Below, piece by piece: positions 35,075 to 43,650 of a stretch of DNA of 55,474 nucleotides (positions are counted from its first letter, which is position 1; each line of letters begins with the position of its first letter). Below the pieces are notes generated by a model. It was given only the letters and a program-made list of their open reading frames with translations, did no database searches and had not been told where the DNA came from. The stretch lies in the NCBI GenBank assembly GCA_944327295.1, contig CALVHF010000007.1, positions 1-55,474 of the forward strand, given 5' to 3'. This DNA comes from an uncultured Desulfovibrio sp. Its GTDB lineage: Bacteria; Desulfobacterota; Desulfovibrionia; Desulfovibrionales; Desulfovibrionaceae. The translations under genes were made by a program, and so were the position numbers.

Positions 35075-36603
35075 TGGAACAGGAACAGCAGACTCAGTTC
35101 ATTGTCACCCTGGACGGACCTGCCGGTGTGGGCAAGACCACACTGGCCAAAAAGGTGGCCGATGCCCTTGGCATTGCCTATCTGGACACGGGAGCCATGT
35201 TCCGCACCATGGCCCTGCGTCTTGGCGAAGATATCCATGGCTTGCCGGAAGCCGCGATCCGCTCAAAGGCGCAGGCCCTGCACTTTGCCCTGCAGGGATC
35301 TGGTTCGCAGAGCAGACTGCTCTGCAACGGAGCGGTGGTGGGCGATGAAATCCGCACCGAGGAAGTGGGGCGCATGGCTTCCCTTCTGGCAGCCGTGCCC
35401 GTGGTCCGCGAGGTCCTGAAGGACGTGCAGCGGCAGATGGGCCAGGAGACGCCCCTTGTGGTGGAAGGTCGCGACATGGGCACAGTGGTCTTCCCCAGGG
35501 CCCGCTTCAAGTTTTTCCTCGACGCCTCGCCAAGGGTGCGCGCCCTGCGCCGCATGGGCGATCTCAAGGCCTTGGGCAAGACCATATCCCTGGCCGATCT
35601 GGAACGGCAGATACGCGAGCGCGATGACAGGGACAGAAACAGGCCCGTGGCTCCGCTGCGTCCCGCAGAGGATGCCTACTGCGTGGACACCTCCAACATG
35701 GGCATAGACGAAGTGCTGCAGACCATCCTGCGCTGCATCCAGGATCTGAAGGAGAAGGGAACGGCCGGAGCACTTCCTCTTCTTGCAGACTGCATGAAGG
35801 CGGTGCACGCAAGGCACCCCCTTGTGCACTTCATTACCAACTATGTGACCGTCAACGACTGCGCCAACATGACCATTGCCGCAGGGGCTGCCCCCATCAT
35901 GGCCGATGCCCCAGAAGAGGTCGAGGCTGTCACGACACTCTGTCAGGGACTTGTGCTCAATCTGGGGACCCTCAACAAGCGGACGGCCTTCAGCATGGAG
36001 CTCGCAGGCAGGGCTGCAAGAAAGGCCGGCCATGCCATTATCCTGGACCCCGTGGGTGCCGGCATCTCCGAGCTGCGCAACTCGACCATACACATGCTTG
36101 TGCAGGAGGCCTGCCCCACTGTCATCAAGGGCAACAGCTCGGAAATCCTTTTCCTGGCCAAGGGCACGGGCAAGGCACAGGGGGTCGATGCGGCCGTATC
36201 CGACCTGATCAACAGCGACAATGTGCTGGCCCATGCCGCCATGGCCCGCAAGCTTGCAGCCGATCAGTCCTGCGTGATTGTTGTCACCGGCGCTATTGAC
36301 ATAGTGGCCGATGCCCGACGGGCCTATGCCGTGAGCAATGGCCATGCCCTCATGGAAAAGGTCTCGGGAACGGGCTGCATGACGGCAGCCGTGCTTGGAG
36401 GCTTTGTGGCCGCCAATCCCGAGAAGCCCCTGGAGGCCAGTCTTGCCGCCGTGGTGGCCATGGGACTGGCCGGCGAACATGCGGCAGCCCGCATGGGCGA
36501 GGGCGCTGGCAGTGGCACCTATCGCATGTTCCTCATTGATGCCATGTCCACGCTGCAGGCCGACATGCTTGATGCCGAGGCCAGAATCGAGCGCCTTTTC
36601 TAG
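35074..36603 (+). CDS. cmk-thiM: Cytidylate kinase-hydroxyethylthiazole kinase fusion
   Basis: One uninterrupted 509-codon frame joins two complete enzymes. Residues 1-225 are cytidylate kinase: DGPAGVGKTT (14-23) is the P-loop, YLDTGAMFRT the CMP-binding segment, VVEGRDMGTVVFP and FFLDASPRVRA the lid region. Residues about 240-509 are ThiM: LVHFITNYVTVNDCAN (250-265), LVLNLGTLN, ILDPVGAG, KGNSSEIL, VTGAIDIVAD and VSGTGCMTAA with the catalytic Cys. The joint is about 15 residues long with no stop and no strong internal ribosome-binding site before the Met at residue 241. CMK makes CDP for nucleotide pools, ThiM salvages thiazole for thiamine; no reason for linkage is evident. GTG start overlaps the hisC stop, with GGAG 9 bases upstream. 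Confidence 0.9.
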   Translation: MEQEQQTQFIVTLDGPAGVGKTTLAKKVADALGIAYLDTGAMFRTMALRLGEDIHGLPEAAIRSKAQALHFALQGSGSQSRLLCNGAVVGDEIRTEEVGRMASLLAAVPVVREVLKDVQRQMGQETPLVVEGRDMGTVVFPRARFKFFLDASPRVRALRRMGDLKALGKTISLADLERQIRERDDRDRNRPVAPLRPAEDAYCVDTSNMGIDEVLQTILRCIQDLKEKGTAGALPLLADCMKAVHARHPLVHFITNYVTVNDCANMTIAAGAAPIMADAPEEVEAVTTLCQGLVLNLGTLNKRTAFSMELAGRAARKAGHAIILDPVGAGISELRNSTIHMLVQEACPTVIKGNSSEILFLAKGTGKAQGVDAAVSDLINSDNVLAHAAMARKLAADQSCVIVVTGAIDIVADARRAYAVSNGHALMEKVSGTGCMTAAVLGGFVAANPEKPLEASLAAVVAMGLAGEHAAARMGEGAGSGTYRMFLIDAMSTLQADMLDAEARIERLF

Positions 36604-36634
36604 CAGGATCGGCAGAAAAACACGACTGTACTAT

Positions 36635-36662
36635 TTGTATTTTTTTGTACTAATTGTATAAT
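36635..36662 (+). promoter_or_regulatory. Promoter upstream of the YbaK-like gene
   Basis: TTGTAT (36635-36640) and a perfect TATAAT (36657-36662) spaced by 16 bases, 20 bases before the start codon. The very short leader still accommodates the AGGAG site. Confidence 0.6.
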
Positions 36663-36682
36663 TTACACAGGAGCCACAACGA

Positions 36683-37180
36683 ATGTCCATAGACAAGGCA
36701 CGGGCTGCTCTGGCCCAGTTTGGTGCGGATACAAGAATTCTGGAGTTTCCCGTCTCCAGTGCCACGGTGGCACTGGCAGCCGAGGCTTTGCACTGTGAAC
36801 CGGCCCGCATTGCCAAGACCTTGTCCTACAGAGTGCAGGAAGGTGTTGCCCTCATTGTAACGGCCGGAGACACGAGGGTGGACAACAAGCTTTTCAAGGC
36901 ACAGTTTCACTGCAAGGCCAAGATGCTGACCCCTGAAGAGGCCGTGGAGCTCGTGGGCCATGCTGTGGGCGGTGTTTGCCCCTTCGGCGTGAACGAGGGC
37001 GTGGACGTGTGGCTGGATGTGTCCATGAAGCGCTTTGCGACCGTCTTTCCTGCCTGTGGCAGCAGCAACAGCGCCATCGAACTGACCATGGACGAACTTG
37101 AAGCCTTCTCCCGCGCCCGGGGCTGGGTGGATGTCTGCTCCGGCTGGCCCAGAGAACAGGAAAGTGCAACGGTGCTGTAA
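36683..37180 (+). CDS. YbaK/EbsC-type aminoacyl-tRNA deacylase
   Basis: A 165-residue single-domain editing protein of the YbaK/ProX-like family, which hydrolyses mischarged aminoacyl-tRNA. AKTLSYRV holds the conserved lysine region, VTAGDTRVDNKLFK and GGVCPFGV the active-site loop, and ACGSSNSAIELT the C-terminal pocket. AGGAG lies ahead of the ATG and a clear promoter precedes it. Which tRNA is edited cannot be told. Confidence 0.9.
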   Translation: MSIDKARAALAQFGADTRILEFPVSSATVALAAEALHCEPARIAKTLSYRVQEGVALIVTAGDTRVDNKLFKAQFHCKAKMLTPEEAVELVGHAVGGVCPFGVNEGVDVWLDVSMKRFATVFPACGSSNSAIELTMDELEAFSRARGWVDVCSGWPREQESATVL

Positions 37181-37430
37181 CAGGTTTGCAACCCCTCATC
37201 CGTAGGAACTCTGTTGCGTTTCTGAAGGCAGAAGGGCTCTGCAAGTTTTCTCGCACAGCGCACTCTTCTTTCAGAACACAGCAGACAATTTGCAGAAAAT
37301 CAGCTCAATAAGGTTGCTCTGTTCCGGCGAAAGGGATAGGACAATTTTCAGATCTCCCGGACAGAGATCTGCCGGGAGAAAAGATTTTGGCGGAAACTTT
37401 CAGGGAACTTTTACTGTTTGTGAGGAGCTT

Positions 37431-38345
37431 ATGAAAAAGCTGTTGTTCCTTCTGGCCATGCTCTGTGCCGTGAGCGTTGCCCTGCCCGAAGCCCAGGCTC
37501 AGCCTCTGCCTGGAGCCAAGTACGTGTACAAGCTGAAAAGCGTCATGCCCGTTGCCGGTCGCCAGGGTGTGGCCTGCGATGGCAAGTTCATCTATGTGAG
37601 CTGCTCCAAGGCCCTCTACAAGTACGACATGAACGGCAAGCTTGTCGCCGAGAACAAGAAGCCCTTCGAAGGCTACTCCATCCCCTCCAATCACATTGGT
37701 GACATCGACGTTTACAATGGCGAAATCTACGTCGGCGCCGAGAACTTCGTGGACGGCGTGGGCAAGGACATCCAGATTGCCATTCACGATGCCAACACCC
37801 TGAAGTTCAAGAGAACCTTCAAGTTCGAACCCAAGTCCGGCCAGGAAGAAGTGTCCGGCATCACCGTTGACCCCGTGAAGAAGACCGTATGGATGTGTTC
37901 CTGGGTTGGCGAAGAAAGCGGCCGTTACCTCTATGAATACGACCTGAAGGGCAACTATCTGCGCAAGGTGCATCTGCAGCCTGTTCCGCAGTGGGTGCAG
38001 GGTGTGTTCTACTACAACGGCTCCTTGTTCATGACTGCTGACGACGGCACGGCCGATCTGAACGAACCCGACCACCTCTACCGCATCGACATCTCCTCCG
38101 ACACCTACGCCCATGTGTACATCGAAAAGGTGTTTGACGAAGCCATTCGTCAGGGCGAAATCGAAGGTCTCTGCGTCGATCCTTCTACCGGCGACCTGCT
38201 GGTCCACATGAACCGCGGTGCCCAGATTGTGCTTGGCATGACAAAGGGCCTCTACCCCGGCTACAAGGAAGAAGTGCACGAAATCTATCGCTTCGAAATG
38301 CTTCCCCGCAGGGGCATGTTGCCTCCCAAGGCTCCCCGTCCGTAG
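37431..38345 (+). CDS. Secreted beta-propeller-like protein
   Basis: A 304-residue exported protein. A clean signal peptide ends AQA-QPLPG (residues 1-23). The mature chain has repeated short strands (GVACDGKFIYVSC, GDIDVYNGEIYVGA, GITVDPVKKTVWMC, GVFYYNGSLFMTADDG, GLCVDPSTGDLLVHM) spaced like blades of a propeller. Codon use is more biased than in neighbours (for example heavy CTG, AAG, GTG), suggesting high expression. Strong GAGGAG site before the ATG and its own terminator. Ligand unknown. Confidence 0.7.
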   Translation: MKKLLFLLAMLCAVSVALPEAQAQPLPGAKYVYKLKSVMPVAGRQGVACDGKFIYVSCSKALYKYDMNGKLVAENKKPFEGYSIPSNHIGDIDVYNGEIYVGAENFVDGVGKDIQIAIHDANTLKFKRTFKFEPKSGQEEVSGITVDPVKKTVWMCSWVGEESGRYLYEYDLKGNYLRKVHLQPVPQWVQGVFYYNGSLFMTADDGTADLNEPDHLYRIDISSDTYAHVYIEKVFDEAIRQGEIEGLCVDPSTGDLLVHMNRGAQIVLGMTKGLYPGYKEEVHEIYRFEMLPRRGMLPPKAPRP

Positions 38346-38378
38346 TCACTGACAGAAAAGTCGTTCAGCAAACACAGC

Positions 38379-38420
38379 AGTCCGCAGGATCGAGCATGAT
38401 TCTGCGGACTTTTGCGTTTT
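38379..38420 (+). terminator. Intrinsic terminator after secreted protein gene
   Basis: A 9-bp stem AGTCCGCAG (38379-38387)/CTGCGGACT (38402-38410) is followed by TTTGCGTTTTT. Confidence 0.8.
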
Positions 38421-38732
38421 TGCAGGGCAAGGGACAGGTACCCCAATGCAGGCCTGCCGTGCATCGGGGTTCAAACCAAGGGTTTGTGGAAAAGAATGCG
38501 GAGCAGGCTTGCGACCTGTTCTCTTTCTCTTGTAGAATCTCCAAGACTGGAGACGTGGAGGATTTTCCCCGGGCCTCTTTGAGCGGAATGTATGGCGGCA
38601 TTCCGCTGTTGTGAGGCTGGGAACCGGAACAGGGACAAGGTCTCTGCACGGCCGTGCAGCGTGTCTGAAGGCCCTGGGCAGACTGAACGTTCTTTCTCCA
38701 AACGCACAATGTCTGCCTTGTCCCGGTTTTCC
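38421..38732. other. Intergenic region between convergent units
   Basis: No gene is supported. A GCGGAATG/CATTCCGC hairpin near 38589-38612 lies without a T-run; it may serve the decayed efflux locus reading towards it. Confidence 0.35.
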
Positions 38733-39197
38733 TTACGACATGTTTTGGAATTCGTTCTTCTGCCAGCCGCCGCCAAGCTCTCTGCAGATGGAGATGACTG
38801 CCTCGTACACCCGAAAGCGCGCCTGCGCCTCCTCCTGCTGTGCCGCCTGCAGCTGCCTGCGCACGTCTAGAAGGTCCATCACGCTTGTGACACCTACCTG
38901 ATACTGCTTTTCGAGAATGTCGTTGCTTCGGGCAAGGTCCTCGACCTGACGCTGCTTGCTCTCGTACACCTCGCGGCTGCGTCTGTTGTTGTCCAGGGCA
39001 TCGCGCATGGCCCTGAAGGCATCGCTCACCGTCCTCTTGTAGTCCGCAAGCGCTTCCCTATACTGGGCGTCAGCCTCTTCCTTCGCGGCAACTTTCCTGC
39101 CGCCCGAAAAGAGCGTGAGCGCCGGGGAGAGCAAAACGTCCCAGAACGAGGAGAAGGGCGCCGTCACCTTTTCGATGGGCAGAGGAAAAGCCCTCAT
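38733..39197 (-). pseudogene. NodT-type outer-membrane lipoprotein, C-terminal fragment
   Basis: About 154 codons in a second frame continue the outer-membrane efflux lipoprotein begun in the upstream 39.1-41.7 kb frame. SFWDVLLSPALTLFSGGR is the strand-turn of the second repeat, followed by the long helix (ALADYKRTVSDAFRAMRDAL) and the helix with VGVTSVMDLLDVRRQL. The upstream frame reaches FPQLSLTADEG and then runs into non-family sequence, so a frameshift near 39185-39200 splits the gene. An internal ATG makes this piece look like a separate gene, but alone it cannot form a channel. Confidence 0.8.
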
Positions 39198-41700
39198 CGG
39201 CAGTGAGCGAGAGCTGTGGGAAGAAGTCCGCTATGGCCGCGCCAATGTTCTCGTTGGCGGCAATGAGTAGTTCCTCTGCGCCCTGAATGTCCGGCCGTCT
39301 GCGCATGAGGCTTGCCGGGATGTCCGCCGGAACCTGGACAGGGACAGGCCGTGCAAAGCCTAGCTCCGCATGCTCGGCTCCAAGGGAATCTGCCTCGTGC
39401 ACCAGGCGTGCGGGGGCCCAGCCAAGGAGCATGGCCAGTTCCCCTTGGCTGGCCGTTATCTGTCGTTCCACGTCCTGGATCTGGGCAGCAGCGTTTTCCC
39501 GCTCGGCCATGAAGCGGCGCAGGTGCAGCTCTGGGGAAAGGCCGGCCCGCACCCTGTTTTTGTAGATTTCGCAGGTTCTGCCGTAGCTCTCGTACATGGC
39601 CCTGTTGATGGCCAGCGTCTCCTTGAGCTGCAGAAGACGGAACCAGGTCGTGGCTGTGGCAGCGGCTGTCGTCACGCGCATGTCGTCCGTCGCTGCCTGG
39701 GCAGCCCTGGCCCTGGCCTTTGCGGAAGCGTGCAGGCGCATGTACTTGCCCCAGAGATCCAGGTTGAAATGCAGGCTCACGGTCTCCCTGTAGGTGTCCT
39801 GCCAGCGCGAGGAGTAGTGGTGCATGTCCTTGTCGCCTTCGGTCACCATGCGGGACCCTTCACTGGCTGCAGCGCCAAGTTCAGGCAGGCGGTCGGCCCT
39901 GGCCGTTCCTGCTCGTGCCAGCATGGCTTGAGCACGGGCTTCGGACGCCTCAAGAGACAGGTTGTGGGCAAGGGCCTCCGGCACAAGGCGGTTCAGGACA
40001 GGATCGCCAAACACGGTCCACCACTGATCCTTCGTGTACTCTGATCCGGGCTCGGCGCTTCCCTGCGGGGGCAGGCTGATGTCCGGCCGGTGATAGTCCG
40101 GGGCCACGGCACAGCCGTAGAGCAGGGGCAGGAGCACAAGAACTATGCTGCTCCCTGTGAGAAGCTTTTCTGCTCCCCTGCGCAGGCGCAGGAACAACCT
40201 GCGGACAAGGGCAAGCAGGCGCCAGGAGAGGCTGTCGCGCTGTATCGGAAGGGAACTTGAGGGCATGGAGAGAGCCGCGCACACAAATCCCGCAAGGGCC
40301 ACAAGCGCGTAGATGAGAAAGAGGTGATCGTAGGTGAAGACCTGGGCCTGGTTTCTGACCTCGCTTACCGCAAGAACAAGGGGATTGCCGCCGGCCACGG
40401 CATTGCTCCAGACGCCGAGCATGGAGTGCACATAGGGGGAAGAGTCCGTGACGGCAGAGGCGAGCTGTGAAAAGTACCACTGGTTCAGGAGCACACTTAC
40501 GGGGGACATGGCCGTGGCGCACAGGCCGATGAGGAAGATACTCGGGGCGCTGGTGGCAAGGAGCGCGCCCGAGGCTTCCTTGAGACTGAAGCAGCGCAGA
40601 ATGAAGGGTGTGCCGGCAATGGTGCCGATGGCAAAGCCCATGCTGCGCAAGGCCAGAGGTAGGGCCAGATGCGGCCAGCCGCTGCCCGCGTCTACACGGG
40701 AGAGAAGCAGGGCTGCCACTGCCTCGAGGAAGAGGGCTGTCATAAGGAAGGGCTTGGCGAGATTGCGGCAAGCAATGATGACGCCAGCCGGGATGATGTA
40801 CAGGACCAGGACACAGAAAGGCAGAACAAAGGTCATGGCAATGTCGAAGGGATGGTAGTGCAGGACATTGCGCATGAAGAGGATGGACTGTATGCGCATG
40901 CCCACGTTGCAGACAGTGAGCAGTATGGCTGCCACAAGGGTCAGGAAGGCTCCCTTCTTGAGATAGGGGCCAGTTTCGAAAAGAGGGTGTCTGCCAAAGC
41001 AGCAGTTCGTGACGAGCAGGGCCAGGCTTGCGAAGGCAACAAAAAGCACACAGACGATTTCGACAGAGGTCCAGCCGCGGCTTTGCCCGTAGCACACGCA
41101 AATCAGAATGCTTCCCAGGAAGAAAAGGAAGGAGAGCACGGAGACATTGTCCACAAGATCGGGCTTGGCCTTCTGTTCCGGCAAGAGGAAGAGGCAGATG
41201 AAAAAGCTTGGGATGGTGAAGACAAGATGCAGGAGAAAGAGCGCGTGCCAGGAGAGGAAGGAGACCAGAATGCCGCCCAGAATGGGGCTTACATTGGAGC
41301 TGATGGCAATGGAGAGGCGCACAAAGGACACGTAGAGGGGGATCTTCTTCAGCGGCACGAGCTTGACCACAAGGGGGCCAGGGGTTGCGCAGAAAAAGGT
41401 CGAGGCGGCAAAGCCCTCGATGGCGAAGAAGATCACGAGCATGGGAAAGGAAGTGGCAGAGGCGGCGCCGATGCTTGCCAGGATCATGGCAAGAAGCGAG
41501 AAGAGGACTGTCTTGCGAAAGCCAAGCACGGCGAAAATGACGCCAATATATCTGCGCACAAAGGCCAGCATCATGACATAGCTTGCCACAAGGCAGCCGA
41601 GATCGATGAGATCCGTGTTCAGATCTCCGGACAGGGCAAGATAGGCCGAATTGATCATGGCCACGCTTGTGATGGGCAGCATGCATGACACTGCTGCCAC
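39070..41700 (-). pseudogene. MFS transporter fused in frame to NodT lipoprotein, truncated
   Basis: An 876-codon frame encodes most of a 14-helix DHA2-type drug transporter (residues 1 to about 480, many hydrophobic helices; PGPLVVKLVPL and LGGILVSFLSWHALFL are typical). It then passes without a stop into a NodT-family outer-membrane lipoprotein beginning at a lipobox (LPLLYGC, about residue 525). The N-terminus is cut by the 151-bp MITE, whose sequence gives an in-frame TGA; reading back from GTG 41700 the first helix is only partly present. The C-terminus is lost by frameshift near 39190. A TTG before FLRLRRGAEK could start the lipoprotein separately. No EmrA-like adaptor is adjacent. As it stands the locus is unlikely to work. 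Confidence 0.8.
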
Positions 41701-41711
41701 GAAGAGGACTA

Positions 41712-41862
41712 GGCCGTGTTGACAAAATCAAAATCCGACAGTGGCAACCGGCATATGCCGATATAAATGGGGCGTACCAACTTTCATTAGAGCTCACTGT
41801 CGCACCATGACCCGTCTGAAATCAGGCCAGATCAGGGCGACACCTAATTTGTCAACACGCCC
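41712..41862 (-). mobile_element. 151-bp MITE, family B, copy 2 (inverted)
   Basis: The reverse complement of the element at 26491-26642, differing by a few bases (including one G in a G-run). Ends GGCCGTGTTGACAAA and TTTGTCAACACGCCC; flanks CTAG and CTAA. It has disrupted the MFS gene on one side and abuts topoisomerase-like remnants on the other. Confidence 0.85.
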
Positions 41863-42432
41863 TAAGGATGGTTCCTCTCGCTGGTGGTGCCGTGCGTGCG
41901 AGTCCTCCTTTGACAACGAGAAAGGCAAGCCTGGTCGCGAACGGGTAAAGCCTGCAGTGACGGATTTCGTTTGCGAGAAGTGTGGGCAGCCACTCAAGCA
42001 TATCAAGACCGAGAAGTACGACTTCTTTGTCTGCTCTGCCTGCACCCAAGGATGCCTGCGGCACAACCTACGACAATGTGGACGGCAGGCCAGTGTCAAA
42101 GGATTGCGCGGACAAACAGAGTTTACCTGCGAGAAGTGTGGCAAGCCTCTCAAGCACATCAAGACCAGCAAATATGACTTCTTTGCCTGCACTGCAGACA
42201 AGGAGGAATGTGGTGCAACCTACAATAATGAGACGGTAAACCGGTAGCCAAGAGGTCTCGTGAAGCGACAGAGTACACGTACAAAAAATGCGGCAAGCCC
42301 CTGATGCTCTTTGAGGGGATTGGCAAGAACGGCAAGCCCTACAAGAAATTCAACTGCACAGTTTTTCCCAAATGCAAACAGTTCTATTGGGGAAAAGAAG
42401 ATGGCACTCCCAATTTTGAGATAGCAGGCTAA
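41863..42432 (+). pseudogene. Zinc-ribbon tail of a type IA topoisomerase, decayed
   Basis: Three four-cysteine zinc-ribbon repeats typical of the C-terminus of bacterial or plasmid topoisomerase I/III can be read: CEKCGQPLKHIKT with a second cysteine pair, CEKCGKPLKHIKT with FACTADKEECGATY, and KKCGKPLMLFEGIG with CTVFPKCKQF. They lie in different frames; a shift near 42045 moves to a frame reading KDACGTTYDNVDG, and a TAG at 42245 plus a shift precedes the third ribbon, which ends at TAA 42432. The catalytic part is missing, cut off at the MITE. The duplicated KHIKT units suggest recent internal duplication before decay. Confidence 0.6.
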
Positions 42433-42529
42433 TCAAACCAGCAACAGCCTATTGCTTAGGCGTCAAAGTGCGACAGTTTGACTCTCTGCTAAGATACTGA
42501 AACCATACATTTTAGTTTTCAGACACCTC

Positions 42530-43192
42530 CTAAATTTTATATCTTACAAAGGAATTTATCTTTTCTTTTAATATTTCATTTGCTTTATCTATTAAATATT
42601 TTTTAGTCCATAAACTATATTCAAATATTGTGCTATCAAAATAACTATCTTCTCTTACAGTGGAATAATTAAATATAATAGGAAGGTTTTCTATAGTAGA
42701 GTAAAACTCTCCTGTGTTTGAAAACATGAGTTTATTTAATTTTTTTTCTTTTCCATATTCTGGATAATTATATGAAATTTTTTTTGATGTTCCAATAATA
42801 CAGTATGTTTTCTCATTTGCCGAATTGAATGTAACAAAATCCTGTTCATATATCTCACCAAGGCATATTAAATTATGCTTTAATGTTTTTTGATTGCGAT
42901 AATCAAAAACAATTAGATACTTTTTATTTATTTTTGTTTCTTGTTGATCTTCATAGTTATCAATGCTTGTTCCCTCGATTTGTGTTACGGAATATCTAGA
43001 ACCAATTAACACAGCTGCAAGTTCTCTAAATTTTTCGTAGTTTTCTTTTTCAGTATTTTTATTGCAATATGCTGTTATTATTCCTGAATCAAATTTTTTA
43101 TATCTTTTCCATATTTTTGATAATAATGGCATATTCATTTTCATTGTGTTTTTATCAAGTTTTGCTATATCATTTTTATAATTATAGTACAT
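42530..43192 (-). CDS. Low-GC phage-like protein of unknown function
   Basis: A 220-residue soluble protein far more AT-rich than the chromosome, so recently acquired. DSGIITAYCNKNTEKENYEKFREL followed by IEGTSIDNY, YLIVFDY and QDFVTFNSAN recall a phage-associated family in which a SGxxxAYR-type opening leads a small alpha/beta domain. I recognise the pattern but not a function. ATG 43192 is preferred because AAAGGA lies 8 bases upstream, against ATG 43201 which overlaps that site. Confidence 0.55.
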   Translation of the reverse strand: MYYNYKNDIAKLDKNTMKMNMPLLSKIWKRYKKFDSGIITAYCNKNTEKENYEKFRELAAVLIGSRYSVTQIEGTSIDNYEDQQETKINKKYLIVFDYRNQKTLKHNLICLGEIYEQDFVTFNSANEKTYCIIGTSKKISYNYPEYGKEKKLNKLMFSNTGEFYSTIENLPIIFNYSTVREDSYFDSTIFEYSLWTKKYLIDKANEILKEKINSFVRYKI

Positions 43193-43201
43193 AGTAAACA
43201 T

Positions 43202-43650
43202 CCTTTTTGGTGTTTAAAAAACAATGAAAAATAGCTAAAATTACTATGACTATTGAGAAATCAAACATATAATGTATCCGCTCAGGGGGTAGTCTTCCGG
43301 TGATGTGGTCAATGTTTTGGCGATAAAAAAATTTAAAGGTTCAGGAATCTGTTCCCATGATTGAATGAGCAACCAATTTTATTCCAAACTTGCTTGCAAA
43401 AGCCAAGCATCCTTCCGGGGGCGCTGCCCCCGGACCCCTGCCTCTCGCCGCCGAGGAGGCTCGGGGGATGCAGGACGAAGGGCTTTTAGCCCTTCCTCTG
43501 CATTCCCACGAGCAGAGCGTATTACCTAGCTGCCTCACGTCAAGGAGCTTTCGCGGCATATCCTCGCCTGGCTGCGCCAGGCTCCGGTATTCCACGACTC
43601 CTTGACATGAGTCCGCTAGGCAGTAATGAGGAAGCACTCAGAAAAGCACA
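43202..43650. repeat. Structured GC-rich insertion with nested inverted repeats
   Basis: Within AT-rich DNA, 43411-43630 is GC-rich and strongly foldable. CCGGGGGC-GCT-GCCCCCGG at 43415-43433 is a perfect stem. At 43521-43627 an imperfect outer repeat (ACCTAGC and GTCAAGGAG on the left, CTCCTTGAC and GCTAGG on the right) encloses a perfect GCCTGGC-TGC-GCCAGGC hairpin at 43566-43582. It ends about 25 bases before the transposase stop. It may be a structured RNA, a REP-like repeat or an insertion-sequence end. Confidence 0.45.

Noticed and set aside
38450..38490. tRNA-like GGTTCAAACC stretch
   Set aside because: It lacks a cloverleaf context; no acceptor or anticodon arms can be built around it.
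39950..41797. Minus-strand frame of 615 codons in another register of the MFS region
   Set aside because: The MFS and NodT motifs are in the other frame; this one is proline, histidine and serine-rich and domain-free, and it runs through the MITE.
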